Positions 1 to 8,977 are shown, numbered from the stretch's first letter. The stretch is DNA of 64,000 bases from Pseudomonas sp. UYIF39 (GCF_029963765.1 NZ_JALBYU010000008.1:124001-188000), one strand, 5' to 3'. Numbers and translations: made by a program. The notes: generated by a model not told the origin, from the sequence alone.

Positions 1-312
1 CCGGCCATTCAACTGGCCGTCGGGACACGCAACCTTCCGGCCCGACACTGCGAAGGGCGAACCATCGGTTTCACCTTCGGCGACCTGTGTGACCAACCCA
101 CCTCGGTCATGGATTACCTGGAGCTGTGCCGACGTTTCGATCACTGGTTCATCGATGAACTGCCCAACCTCGCCGATTGTTCAATCGCCGCCCAGCAGCG
201 CTTCATCAATCTGGTCGACGTCCTGTACGACCAGGACAAGCACCTGATCTGCTCGGCCAGCAGTCTTTGCGCGAAAGCCTGGGCGGTGATGCAAGTCAGG
301 GATCCGGTCTGA
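1..312 (+). CDS. ZapE/AFG1-family ATPase, C-terminal part (5' end outside window)
   Basis: Frame 1 is open from the first base and stops at 310-312, giving the last 103 residues of a protein. The motif FTFGDLCDQPTSVMDYLELC followed by FIDELPNL and FINLVDVLYDQDKHLICSA matches the conserved C-terminal half of AFG1-like ATPases (ZapE in bacteria): in that family a region like this, with a short Asp-rich strand and a conserved LYD, follows the Walker motifs. ZapE is an ATPase that affects Z-ring constriction. The Walker A and B motifs would lie upstream of the window and cannot be checked. Many pseudomonads carry more than one AFG1-like gene, so the symbol is left blank. Confidence 0.75.
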   Translation, partial: PAIQLAVGTRNLPARHCEGRTIGFTFGDLCDQPTSVMDYLELCRRFDHWFIDELPNLADCSIAAQQRFINLVDVLYDQDKHLICSASSLCAKAWAVMQVRDPV

Positions 313-392
313 CACGTCCCCGGCCTTTGCCGGTATCATGTCGCCCGTTTCCAGGCCTCCGCGCCGTCCTCTCGATCAAAGTGAATCTGTTA

Positions 393-1706
393 ATGGATAC
401 CCTTGCCCAACTACGCGCCGGTCAACTGTCGGGCATTACCCGCCTGGACCTCTCCGGCGGCCTGACGGAGTTTCCGCGAGAAATTTTAGACCTGGCGGAC
501 TCGCTGGAAGTCCTCAACCTCAGCGGCAATGCCTTGAGCAGTCTGCCGGACGACTTGCACCGACTGACCCGTTTGCGCGTGCTGTTCTGCTCGGACAATC
601 TGTTCACCGAACTGCCCGACTGCCTGGGCCAATGCGCCGCACTGACAATGGTCGCCTTCAAGGCCAACCGCATCGAGCGCGTGCCAGGCGCGGCCCTGCC
701 ACCGATGCTGCGCTGGCTGATCCTGACCGATAACTGCATCACTGAGTTGCCGGCCGAGCTGGGGGAACGCCCGCACCTGCAAAAACTCATGCTTGCCGGC
801 AACCGCTTGCAACGTTTGCCGCAGAGCTTGCGTCATTGCCATCGACTCGAACTGATCCGTATCGCCGCCAACCAGTTGAGCGAGTTACCCGAGTGGCTGC
901 TGTCCCTGCCGAGCCTGACATGGCTGGCGTACGCCGGTAATCCGCTGGAGACCGAAGGCGATGCCGCCGCCCTCGAAGCCACGCCTCGCATTCCCTGGTC
1001 TGAACTGCGTCTGGAGCAGCAACTGGGCGAAGGCGCCTCAGGAGTGATTCATCGGGCAATGTGGGATCGACCGGGCCAAGCGGCCATTCCGGTCGCCGTC
1101 AAACTCTACAAAGGCGAAATGACCAGCGATGGCTCGCCGTTGCACGAGATGAACGCCTGCATCACCGCCGGTAGTCACCCCAACCTGATCCGGGTTGAAG
1201 GGCGAGTCGTCGGGCATCCAGAAGCCCAAGCCGGGCTGGTGATGCAATTGATCGATCCGAGCTATCGCAATCTGGCCGGGCTGCCGAGCCTGGCGTCATG
1301 TACCCGCGACGTTTACGCCAATGACACCCGGTTCAGCGCTGGCGTGGCATTGCGCATCGCCTGTGGCGTCGCCTCGGCAGCCGAGCATTTGCACCAGCAT
1401 GGCATCACCCACGGCGACCTCTACGGCCACAACATTTTGTGGAACGAGCACGGTGATTGCCTGCTGGGGGATTTTGGTGCGGCGTCTTTCCATGCCACCT
1501 CGGACAACCTTGAAAGCCGTGCGATGCAACGGATCGAGGTACGGGCGTTTGGTGTTTTGCTGGGGGAATTGTTGGAGCGGATCGACTCGGGGTTGAGCGA
1601 TGAGAGTCGTGTGCAGCTGGAGGCATTGCAGCAGCGCTGCTGTCAGTCGCAGGTGCTGGCGCGACCGGGATTCAGCGAGATTGTGCGAGCCTTGGAGAAT
1701 CGGTGA
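393..1706 (+). CDS. Leucine-rich-repeat / serine-threonine protein kinase fusion
   Basis: A 437-residue protein, taking ATG 393 (an in-frame GTG lies at 381). Residues about 15-185 hold seven or more leucine-rich repeats of the LxxLxLxxNxLxxLP type (for example LEVLNLSGNALSSLP). Residues about 203-435 form a protein kinase-like domain: glycine loop GEGASG at 212-217, VAVK with Lys237, a possible alpha-C Glu252, catalytic loop HGDLYGHN (Asp342, Asn347; HGD replaces HRD) and DFG at 360-362. All residues needed for phosphotransfer therefore look present. There is no signal peptide or membrane segment, so it is probably cytosolic. It is convergent with the YebC-family gene, and its TGA stop lies inside a perfect hairpin. 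Substrate and role are unknown. Confidence 0.85.
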   Translation: MDTLAQLRAGQLSGITRLDLSGGLTEFPREILDLADSLEVLNLSGNALSSLPDDLHRLTRLRVLFCSDNLFTELPDCLGQCAALTMVAFKANRIERVPGAALPPMLRWLILTDNCITELPAELGERPHLQKLMLAGNRLQRLPQSLRHCHRLELIRIAANQLSELPEWLLSLPSLTWLAYAGNPLETEGDAAALEATPRIPWSELRLEQQLGEGASGVIHRAMWDRPGQAAIPVAVKLYKGEMTSDGSPLHEMNACITAGSHPNLIRVEGRVVGHPEAQAGLVMQLIDPSYRNLAGLPSLASCTRDVYANDTRFSAGVALRIACGVASAAEHLHQHGITHGDLYGHNILWNEHGDCLLGDFGAASFHATSDNLESRAMQRIEVRAFGVLLGELLERIDSGLSDESRVQLEALQQRCCQSQVLARPGFSEIVRALENR

Positions 1707-1723
1707 CCGCTTTGCGGTCACCG
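1701..1723. terminator. Perfect 10-bp inverted repeat between convergent genes
   Basis: Two 10-base arms with a TTT loop pair perfectly, and the first arm contains the TGA stop of the LRR-kinase gene. There is no long T-run. The position between two convergent genes suggests a shared bidirectional transcription end or 3' stabilising hairpin. Confidence 0.5.
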
Positions 1724-1733
1724 AAGTAACGGT

Positions 1734-2441
1734 TTAACCCGTCAACCCGACAAACATGTCCTGCACGTCATCGTGGTTATCGAGGCCTTCGAGGAAGGCT
1801 TCGACTTCAGCCATCTGCTCATCGCTCAGACCGCTGACCGGGTTTTTCGGCTGATAACCCAGCTTGGCCGACAACACGGTGAAACCTTGCTCGGGCAGGG
1901 CTTTCTGCACGGCATCCAGGTCCGCAGGCTCGGTCAGGAACAGGGTCGCGCCCTCTTCTTCGCCCGGTTCGAAATCCTGGGCGCCGGCTTCGATGGCAGC
2001 CATTTCCGGATCGGCGTCAGGGCTGTCCGGGGACGCCTCAATCATGCCGACATGGTTGAAGTCCCACGCGACCGAACCGGAAGCACCCAATTGGCCCTTG
2101 CGGAACGCGACGCGGATTTCAGCGACGGTGCGGTTGATGTTGTCGGTTACGCATTCGACGATCAGCGGCACCTGGTGCGGAGCGAAACCCTCGTAAGTCA
2201 CGCGATGGTACTGAACGGTCTCACCCAGCAGGCCCGCGCCTTTTTTGATGGCGCGATCCAGGGTTTCCTTGGGCATCGAAGCTTTTTTTGCCTGTTCGAC
2301 CACCAGACGCAGGTGTGCGTTGGTAGTGACATCAGCACCGTTACGGGCAGCGATGGTGATTTCTTTTACCAGTTTGCCGAAGATCTTGCCCTTGGCGTTA
2401 GATGCCGCTTCTTTGTGTTTAACCTTCCACTGTGCGCCCAT
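1734..2441 (-). CDS. YebC/PmpR (TACO1) family protein
   Basis: A 235-residue protein, starting [19 protein letters not shown]. The family signature is clear: an N-terminal helical domain with [12 protein letters not shown], then [39 protein letters not shown] and [10 protein letters not shown]. YebC proteins were long annotated as DNA-binding regulators (PmpR in P. aeruginosa); TACO1 and more recent bacterial work point to a ribosome-associated role at difficult motifs such as polyproline. Pseudomonads usually have another paralogue next to ruvC. This copy is not near ruvC and, by its MGAQW start, is closer to the YeeN-type branch. It is a single-gene unit. Confidence 0.85.
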   Translation of the reverse strand: MGAQWKVKHKEAASNAKGKIFGKLVKEITIAARNGADVTTNAHLRLVVEQAKKASMPKETLDRAIKKGAGLLGETVQYHRVTYEGFAPHQVPLIVECVTDNINRTVAEIRVAFRKGQLGASGSVAWDFNHVGMIEASPDSPDADPEMAAIEAGAQDFEPGEEEGATLFLTEPADLDAVQKALPEQGFTVLSAKLGYQPKNPVSGLSDEQMAEVEAFLEGLDNHDDVQDMFVGLTG

Positions 2442-2655
2442 TACTCACTCTCTTGATCTATGGCGCCGAGACATCTATTGGCCGACGCATGGCGCAAGTT
2501 TATACGCCCTAAAGTTGGCAATCGACCAAAAAATCCACCCTGTTCACCCGCATGACCAATCGACATCTTCACCGGTGGTTGTAGGGCGATTCTGAAACTT
2601 CGATTTGCGGTGACCATAAAGGGCTGTGGTTTCGTACCCTCTGCGCCCGTATTCC

Positions 2656-4099
2656 ATGGCAGAAGCGCGTTCGATGCACAACGACAAGGAAAGTCCCTTC
2701 ACCCTGACACTTCTCAACGGCGATTTGAGTTTGCAGGTGTTGCAGTTCAGTGGCCGAGAAGCCCTCAACCAGTCCTATCGATTCGACATCGAAGTGATCG
2801 GCCTCGCACCGGCCATGAACCTCGACCGATTGCTGCAACAGCCGGTGTACCTCAGCCTGATGGAAAGCCAGGGTATTCACGGCGTACTTCACAGTGCCAG
2901 TCGCGAGCATCGCGGCCCCCACCGGATCGGCTACAAACTGGTGCTGGTGCCCTACCTTCAATGGCTCGACAGACAGCGTTCACACCGAGTCTTTCATCAC
3001 CTCAGCGTACCGATGATCCTGCGCCAACTGCTGGAGGAACATGATGTGCCCGAGGGGAGCTATCGCTTCGAATTGTCCAACGGACACTATCCTCTCCGAC
3101 CTTTTTGCATTCAGTACGAGGAGAGCGATCTGGCATTGCTGCAACGGCTGTGCGAAGAAGAAGGCATTCACTATCACTTCGAACATCAGCGCGACGGGCA
3201 TGTGCTGGTCCTGGCGGATGACAGCCTGAGTTTCCCCCAGGAACCGGTCCTTACACCTTTCCAGGGCAACGTGCCCGAAGACAAGTGACGAGCCGGTGAT
3301 CAGTGAGTTGTTCCAGCGCCATGACTCGCCGCCCTTGCCCTCAACACTGCCGGCCAGAAACCGTGGTTCGCAAAACCCCGACGAGGGCGCGGCCAACCAC
3401 GCGTTCAGCCAACCATTGCCGGTGATGGCACGTGTCGCGGCCGAGCACGTCCATCGCGATCAACTGAGCCGGCGACAACTGGAACGTCTGCGTTGCCAGC
3501 ACCTGCAGATCCACGGTCAAAGCAACCAGAGCGCACTGAGCAGCGCACGGATAGTGCAAGTGTCAGAACATCCACTGCCGAATTTCAACAATCAATGGCT
3601 GCTCACCGAAACCCGACATCAGGGGCAACAACCTTCGATTCTTGCCACCGACAAACCCGTCACTGTCCGCCATTACTGCAATCAGTTCACCGCCATTCCC
3701 TGGTCAACGGTCTTCAGGCCCGCGCTCAAACAGACCAGGCCGAGCATTCCGGGTTATCAACCTGCCCGGGTGCTGGGCCCTGCCGGGCAACCGGCGGCGC
3801 TGGATGATCGAGGTCGAATACAGGTCAGGCTGTGGCCGACAGCGGAAGCGGATCCGCTTGAATCTACCGGTCTCTGGCTACCGCTCGCCCTTGCAGCGCC
3901 GGACGGTCGGATTGACCCGTCCAGCCTGCCAAAGGCCGGCAGCGACGTCCTCATCAGTTTTCTCGACAGCGACCCGGACCGGCCGGTGCTGTGCGTGGGC
4001 ATGGGTCATCACCCACGCACTCGGCCAGTTCCCGAGCCACGCCGCGATAGCCACTTGCTGCTCGACTGGCTGGTCAATCGCTCGGACCTCACGCGCTGA
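2656..4099 (+). pseudogene. vgrG remnant: type VI secretion tip protein, frameshifted and C-terminally truncated
   Basis: Two adjacent open frames together resemble one VgrG. The first (ATG 2656 to stop 3286-3288, 210 residues) has the gp27-like N-terminus: LQVLQFSGREALNQSYRFDI, then QYEESDLALLQRLCEEEGIH. The second (+1 relative to the first; open through codons for DEPVISELFQRHDS from about 3287 to stop 4099) continues with LLTETRHQG and the OB-fold region ending SFLDSDPDRPVLCVG. The shift must lie near 3270-3286. The protein then ends after the OB fold, without the long beta-helix needle of normal VgrG (usually over 600 residues). No tss structural genes are present. It is probably inactive unless the shift is a sequencing error. 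Confidence 0.75.
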
Positions 4100-4166
4100 C
4101 ACTCAGCCCTTGTCGGCCTTGGCCGCCAGCGCCTGTTCCAGCCATAGAGGTCTCATGGGTCAATCC

Positions 4167-5492
4167 TTAAGTACGCAGAGGTTTTACGCTGATCGGTTGG
4201 TTAGGCACGAAGGCGCTTTCGGCACGCAGGCCAGCCGGGCGGCTGTTCCAGTGCGGGATCAGCACCAGGGCCGAGAACATCGCGCAGCCGGCGAAGACGA
4301 TGAACACGGTGACCGAGTCGAAGTAGCCCGGCAGCAATCCGCCGAGAATCGCCCCGACCGAGCCGCAACCGTTGACGAAACCGGCCGCTGTGGCGCCCGC
4401 CCTGGCGGTGCCGAAATCGATCGCGGCCGCGCCGCTGATCATCGAGTCCGGTCCGTACAGGGTAAGGCCCATGACAAACAGCAGCGCCACCACCAGCATC
4501 ACGCTGCCGGTATGCAGGGCACCCATGAACAAGGCCAGGGTCACGGTCAACGCCAACAGGCTGAGCACACACGCCGGCATGCGCCGGGCGCCGAACAGTT
4601 TGTCTGAAGCCAGACCCAGCAGAATTGGTCCGAGCAACCCGGCCAGTTCAAACGAGGTCGGAATGATCGCCGCGCCGACCTTGCCCACTGAGGGCATCTG
4701 CTCGAAGACGATCACCGGCCCCCAGAGCAGAATCGCGTATCGCGCCGGCTTCAGCAGAAAATATGCGAGGCCCAGAACCAGCACGGTGCGGTTGCGCAGA
4801 ATTTCTTTTAACGGTTCCAGCATGCTGATCTTGCTTTGCGCGTCGGCCTCTTGCGCCGTCAGTTCTGGCTCCGGTTCCACCGCCGGCAAGCCAACGTCTT
4901 CGGGTTTGTTGCGCTGAAAAATAAAAAACAGCACGGCGACCAGCCCAACCACCGCCGCACTGGAAAAGAACGCCGCATGCCAGGTGCCGATCAGCGTATA
5001 CGCCCACCAGCCAGCGAACGGCGAAGCCACCAACCCACCAAAGGCGTAGCAGGAACTCCACAACCCCAGCACCCGCCCGCGCTGTTCAGAGGGAAAGAAG
5101 CTACCGAGGTTCTTGCACAGCCCGGACCAGCCAGTGGACTGAGCAAACCCTTGAATCAACATGCAGGTAGCGAAGATTGGCAACGTCGCGAAACTGCCCA
5201 TCACCAAGGCTGCTGCCGCTGAAATCAACAACCCGCCAAATACGACGACCCTTGGGCCAAAGCGGTCGGCCAGGATGCCCCAGGTGAATTGCCCGATGGC
5301 GTAAGCCGTGAGGTAGATGGCGTCGAGGTTGGCCATGGCCATTTTGTCGAGCATGAAGGTGGGGTCTTCGGCGATCCCCAGTTTTGCCACGGAAAAAGCT
5401 TTGCGGGTGAAGTAGAAAGCGGCGTAAGCGAGCCAGGTGATCGCGAAGATCTGCACGCGCCAACGCTTGATAGTGCCGATGTGCTTGTTCAT
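4167..5492 (-). CDS. MFS permease of the organophosphate:phosphate antiporter (GlpT/UhpT) type, probable phosphonate transporter
   Basis: A 441-residue membrane protein with about 12 hydrophobic segments. The start MNKHIGTIKRW at 5492 is preferred over an upstream in-frame ATG at 5567 because the family begins close to the first helix. OPA-family marks include AAFYFTRKAFSVAK near the N-terminus, the helix-4/5 region STGWSGLCKNLG, and YGPDSMISGAAAIDFG. The family exchanges organophosphates for phosphate. It is divergent from a LysR gene and lies 2.2 kb from phnW-phnX, with no ABC phosphonate transporter nearby, so AEP is the likely substrate. MFS-type AEP carriers (AepP) have been described in bacteria, but orthology was not tested. 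Glycerol-3-phosphate or a hexose phosphate are alternatives. Confidence 0.75.
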   Translation of the reverse strand: MNKHIGTIKRWRVQIFAITWLAYAAFYFTRKAFSVAKLGIAEDPTFMLDKMAMANLDAIYLTAYAIGQFTWGILADRFGPRVVVFGGLLISAAAALVMGSFATLPIFATCMLIQGFAQSTGWSGLCKNLGSFFPSEQRGRVLGLWSSCYAFGGLVASPFAGWWAYTLIGTWHAAFFSSAAVVGLVAVLFFIFQRNKPEDVGLPAVEPEPELTAQEADAQSKISMLEPLKEILRNRTVLVLGLAYFLLKPARYAILLWGPVIVFEQMPSVGKVGAAIIPTSFELAGLLGPILLGLASDKLFGARRMPACVLSLLALTVTLALFMGALHTGSVMLVVALLFVMGLTLYGPDSMISGAAAIDFGTARAGATAAGFVNGCGSVGAILGGLLPGYFDSVTVFIVFAGCAMFSALVLIPHWNSRPAGLRAESAFVPNQPISVKPLRT

Positions 5493-5569
5493 GGTGGTTC
5501 TGACCTCAGGGTGTGAGTGTGCCGGCAGAAATTGAGAAATCACGCCTGTTTTTTTATTGTTGAGCACTT

Positions 5570-5599
5570 CGATATCGCAGCGTCCCTGAGGCGATATCG
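5570..5599. promoter_or_regulatory. Paired CGATATCG palindromes, candidate LysR operator
   Basis: The 8-base palindrome CGATATCG occurs at 5570-5577 and 5592-5599, exactly 22 bases apart (two helical turns), in the divergent gap between the OPA permease and the LysR gene. A further palindrome, AAATCGATTT, lies at 5708-5717 close to the LysR start. Same-face spacing suits a dimer-of-dimers regulator. Inference only. Confidence 0.4.
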
Positions 5600-5760
5600 G
5601 TCAGATGAGTCCTGCTGTTGCACGCACAGGCTCATGGCCGCCGACGCTGTTCGACTGACCAGTCACCGGGGCTGAGGTGGATAAAAACAATTACTGATTA
5701 ATAAGTGAAATCGATTTATCGTATTTCCAATATAAGCTCAGCTTGTTACTGGAGGTTTCG

Positions 5761-6633
5761 ATGTCGGTTTCCCACGCCCAGCTCAAAGCCTTCCACGCCG
5801 TGGCCGTGCACGGAAGCTTTACCAAAGCCGCCGAGCGGCTATTCCTCACCCAACCGGCGATTTCCGACCAAGTGCGCAAGCTCGAAGAGCGTTTCGGTGT
5901 GCTGCTGTTCCATCGCAATAAACGCTCGGTCCGGCTGACGGATCTGGGCGAGCGTTTGCTGAGCATTACCCAGCGATTGTTCGTTATCGAGGCCGAGGCG
6001 CAGGAGCTCTTGCATGACTCCAGGGCCTTGCAAACTGGCAGCCTGATTCTCGCGGTGGATGCGCCAGTGCACGTGTTGCCGCAGATTGCTCGCTTTTGTG
6101 AGCGCTACCCCGGCATCAGCGTGAAGATCGAAACCGGCAACACCGACGAATCGCTGTTTCGGCTGTTCAACTATCAGGCCGACCTGGCGTTGCTGGGCCG
6201 GGAGGTGAGTGACGAACGTCTGATCTCGTTGCCGCTGCGCAACGACCCGATGGTGGCGTTCGTTTCGCGCAATCATCCGTGGGCCGACCGTGAATCGATT
6301 TGCCTCGCGGATCTGGATGACACGCCATTGGTGCTGCGTGAAATCGGCTCGGTGACGCGCCAGACGCTGGAAGAAGAAATGGCTCAGGCAGGCTTTCGCA
6401 TTCGCCCGGCGATTCAGGTTGAAGGTCGGGAAGCGGCGCGTGAGGCGGTGGTGGTGGGGATTGGTGTTGGCGTTGTTTCAGCTGCCGAGTTCGGCGCGGA
6501 TTCGAGGGTTTGCGCGTTGCCTATTACCGACTGCAAACGACGACTGACCGAGACGCTGGTGTGCTTGCGCGAACAGAGTTCGCGGCGGGTGGTGGCGACG
6601 TTTCTGGAGATGGTTCGCGAGAGTTTGGTGTAA
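5761..6633 (+). CDS. LysR-family transcriptional regulator (AEP locus, copy 1)
   Basis: A 290-residue LTTR. ATG 5761 is set by a strong GGAGG site at 5751-5755. The N-terminal helix-turn-helix reads FHAVAVHGSFTKAAERLFLTQPAISDQVRKLE; the rest is a periplasmic-binding-like effector domain with GIGVGVVSAAE near the end. It is divergent from the OPA permease, and its close relative at 6734-7597 faces phnW. LTTRs next to phnW are known to activate AEP use, so this one probably senses AEP or a breakdown product and controls the permease. The link is positional. Confidence 0.85.
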   Translation: MSVSHAQLKAFHAVAVHGSFTKAAERLFLTQPAISDQVRKLEERFGVLLFHRNKRSVRLTDLGERLLSITQRLFVIEAEAQELLHDSRALQTGSLILAVDAPVHVLPQIARFCERYPGISVKIETGNTDESLFRLFNYQADLALLGREVSDERLISLPLRNDPMVAFVSRNHPWADRESICLADLDDTPLVLREIGSVTRQTLEEEMAQAGFRIRPAIQVEGREAAREAVVVGIGVGVVSAAEFGADSRVCALPITDCKRRLTETLVCLREQSSRRVVATFLEMVRESLV

Positions 6634-6649
6634 GCAGGTCCGGCCCCTT

Positions 6650-6718
6650 CGCGAGCAAGCTCGCTCCCACAGGGATTTTGTGAACGCTGGAGACCCCCTG
6701 TGTGCGAGCTTGCTCGCG
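6650..6718. repeat. REP doublet (REPIN-like), GCGAGCAAGCTCGC family
   Basis: Two inverted copies of a Pseudomonas REP sequence (core CGCGAGCAAGCTCGCTCCCAC, then GTGTGCGAGCTTGCTCGCG) lie about 30 bases apart between two convergent LysR genes. This REP family is common in P. fluorescens-group genomes and is spread by RAYT transposases. No RAYT gene is in the window. Confidence 0.8.
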
Positions 6719-6733
6719 ATGGGCGCACCTCGG

Positions 6734-7597
6734 TTACAGGACGGGCGCCAACTCGAAAAACGCCTGTATCAAGCGCAAATCCCGTCGTCGTTCCATGCAC
6801 CCGATCATGTGCCGATTAACCAACCCTTCACCAAGAATCGGCACCGCCGTCACCCTCGGGTCGTGGCTGACCTCCACCGACGACACCACGCCAACCCCCA
6901 GCTCTGCGGCGACGGCTTCGGTCACCGCCTCGCGACTGTCCAGCTCAAGCAACACCCGTGGACTGACGAACGCCGCCGCGCACGCCTCGTCGAAGGTGCG
7001 CCGGGTGATCGAAGTTGGCTCGCGCAACACCATGATCACCTGATCCAGCGCCTTGAGCGGCACCCCCTTCGGCATCTGCGCCCAGGGATGACCGTCGGGC
7101 ACCAGCGCACAAATCCGTGATTCGCTCAGGTCTTGCAAATGCAGACCCTTGCGCGGCTCGACCTCGGTCAGCACCGCCACGTCGGCATGCTCGGACAACA
7201 ACGCCGCCAGGGTTTCCTGAGCATTGCCCAGCCGCAGGTTCACGGTAATACCGGGATACCGCGCCCGCAAACTGGCGAGCATCGGCATGACCATGTGCGG
7301 CCCATCCGCCGCCACCTCCAGACGCCCGGTCAGCAACTGCCGGTTAGCCTCAAGCATCACCTGCGCTTCTTCAACCAGACCGAACATTGCCCGGGTGATC
7401 GCGGCCAGTTTGGTGCCCTCCTCCGTCAGCTCCACCCGTCGTGCGGTGCGCCGCAACAGGGTGATCTGGTAATGCTCCTCCAGCGCCTTGATGTGTCCGG
7501 TGACCGCCGGTTGGCTGATGAACAGTCGCGCAGCGGCCCGGGTGAAGCTGCCCTCACGGGCCACGGCGTCGAAGGCGCGGAGCTGGAACAGGTTCAT
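6734..7597 (-). CDS. LysR-family transcriptional regulator (AEP locus, copy 2, divergent from phnW)
   Basis: A 287-residue LTTR with start MNLFQLRAFDAVAREGSFTR. The helix-turn-helix (AARLFISQPAVTGHIKALEEHY) and the effector domain (LGVGVVSSVEVSHD near the C-terminus) are visibly related to the first LysR of this locus, suggesting an old duplication. It is transcribed away from phnW with a 109-base gap holding palindromic sequence, the classic layout of an LTTR and its target. It probably activates phnWX in response to AEP, possibly independently of phosphate starvation, since no clear Pho box was seen. The effector is inferred. Confidence 0.85.
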   Translation of the reverse strand: MNLFQLRAFDAVAREGSFTRAAARLFISQPAVTGHIKALEEHYQITLLRRTARRVELTEEGTKLAAITRAMFGLVEEAQVMLEANRQLLTGRLEVAADGPHMVMPMLASLRARYPGITVNLRLGNAQETLAALLSEHADVAVLTEVEPRKGLHLQDLSESRICALVPDGHPWAQMPKGVPLKALDQVIMVLREPTSITRRTFDEACAAAFVSPRVLLELDSREAVTEAVAAELGVGVVSSVEVSHDPRVTAVPILGEGLVNRHMIGCMERRRDLRLIQAFFELAPVL

Positions 7598-7632
7598 GAA
7601 TAACCCTCACTGATGGCTGGCATAACAACAAA

Positions 7633-7665
7633 CAATTTGATTGATAGCACGGCAAATTGCAATTT
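7633..7665. promoter_or_regulatory. Candidate LysR operator upstream of phnW
   Basis: CAATTTG at 7633-7639 and CAAATTG at 7653-7659 form a perfect inverted repeat with a 13-base spacer, and the second arm is part of the palindrome AAATTGCAATTT (7654-7665). It lies midway in the gap between the divergent LysR and phnW. LTTR boxes typically are T-N11-A dyads in such gaps. Confidence 0.45.
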
Positions 7666-7706
7666 AAGCCCCGTAGCGTCATCCCATCGATTGCGAGGAC
7701 ACGAGA

Positions 7707-8816
7707 ATGAGTACTGCCGAACCCATCCTGCTCACCCCCGGCCCACTGACCACATCGGCCCGCACCCGTCAGGCGATGATGGTCGACTGGGGTTCATGGG
7801 ATGACCGCTTCAATCAACTGACCGCCAGCCTGTGCGAACAACTGCTGGCGATCATCAACGGCGGCGACAGCCACCACTGCGTGCCCCTGCAAGGCAGCGG
7901 CACGTTCGCGGTCGAAGCAGCGATCGGCACGCTGGTGCCTCGCGACGGCAAAGTGCTGGTGCTGATCAATGGCGCCTATGGCAAACGCCTGGCGAAAATC
8001 TGCGAAGTGCTCGGCCGCTCCTTCAGCACCTTCGAAACCGCCGAAGACGAACCGACCACTGCCGCCGACGTCGACCGCCTGCTGCGCGCCGACGCCAGCA
8101 TCACCCACGTCGCGCTGATTCACTGCGAAACCAGCACCGGGATCCTTAATCCTCTGCCGGAAATCGCTCACGTCATCGCGCAACACGGCAAACGCCTGAT
8201 CATCGACGCCATGAGCTCCTTTGGTGCCTTACCGATTGACGCGCAACAGGTGCCGTTCGACGCGCTGATCGCCGCCTCGGGCAAATGCCTGGAAGGCGTT
8301 CCGGGAATGGGCTTTGTCTTCGCTCGCAAAGAAGCACTGGCCAATGCCTCCGGTAACTCGCACTCGCTGGCGATGGACCTTTTCGATCAGCACACCCACA
8401 TGGCCAAGACCGGCCAGTGGCGCTTCACTCCGCCGACCCACGTGGTCGCGGCGTTGCACGAAGCCCTGCTGCAATACAACGAAGAAGGTGGTTTGCCCGC
8501 CCGACATCAGCGCTACGCCAACAACTGCCAGGTGCTGCTCGATGACATGGCCAAATTGGGGCTGCGCAGTTTCCTGCCCGCCGCTATTCAAGCGCCGATC
8601 ATCGTCACCTTCCACGCGCCGAAAGATCCGCGCTACCAGTTCAAGGAATTCTACGAACGCGTCAAGGCCAAGGGTTTCATCCTATACCCCGGAAAATTGA
8701 CCCAGGTTGAAACCTTCCGCGTCGGCTGCATCGGCCACGTCAACCAGGACGAGATGCACGCGGCGGTAGCGGCGATCGCCGAAGTGCTGCGCGAGATGGA
8801 AGTTCTGGAAATCTGA
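7707..8816 (+). CDS. phnW: 2-aminoethylphosphonate:pyruvate transaminase
   Basis: A 369-residue class V aminotransferase that converts 2-aminoethylphosphonate and pyruvate to phosphonoacetaldehyde and alanine in the cytosol. It starts [17 protein letters not shown], the family's N-terminal signature, and the PLP-binding Lys lies in [11 protein letters not shown] (about Lys193). A short purine-rich stretch (GAGGACACGAGA) lies ahead of the ATG. The length matches the family (about 365-371). It is followed after a REP doublet by phnX, which uses its product. Together they release phosphate and acetaldehyde from AEP. It is probably controlled by the divergent LysR gene. Confidence 0.95.
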   Translation: MSTAEPILLTPGPLTTSARTRQAMMVDWGSWDDRFNQLTASLCEQLLAIINGGDSHHCVPLQGSGTFAVEAAIGTLVPRDGKVLVLINGAYGKRLAKICEVLGRSFSTFETAEDEPTTAADVDRLLRADASITHVALIHCETSTGILNPLPEIAHVIAQHGKRLIIDAMSSFGALPIDAQQVPFDALIAASGKCLEGVPGMGFVFARKEALANASGNSHSLAMDLFDQHTHMAKTGQWRFTPPTHVVAALHEALLQYNEEGGLPARHQRYANNCQVLLDDMAKLGLRSFLPAAIQAPIIVTFHAPKDPRYQFKEFYERVKAKGFILYPGKLTQVETFRVGCIGHVNQDEMHAAVAAIAEVLREMEVLEI

Positions 8817-8828
8817 TTCACGACGACT

Positions 8829-8977
8829 TGTAGCAGCTGTCGAGCCTGCGAGGCTGCGTTCGGCTGCGAAGCAGTCGTAAACCCTGTCGACGCGGTTCAC
8901 CTGAAACACCGATGTGGATGGTTTTACGACTGCTTCGCAGCCGAACGCAGCCTCGCTGGGGCTCGACAGCTGCTACA
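8829..8977. repeat. Long inverted REP doublet between phnW and phnX
   Basis: TGTAGCAGCTGTCGAGC at 8829-8845 is the exact inverse of 8961-8977. The arms extend inward through CTGCG(A/T)GGCTGCGTTCGGCTGCGAAGCAGTCGTAAA with few mismatches, making a hairpin of about 150 bases. The same family occurs at 55277-55434. Lying between two genes of one pathway, it could process or stabilise the phnW message, or partly uncouple phnX. Confidence 0.8.

Noticed and set aside
2442..4166. Prophage tail module around the vgrG-like sequence
   Set aside because: No other tail, lysis or integrase genes are near; the motifs fit an orphan T6SS vgrG.
5743..5760. Upstream TTG start for the first LysR gene
   Set aside because: GGAGG at 5751 sits inside this extension and fits the ATG at 5761 instead.
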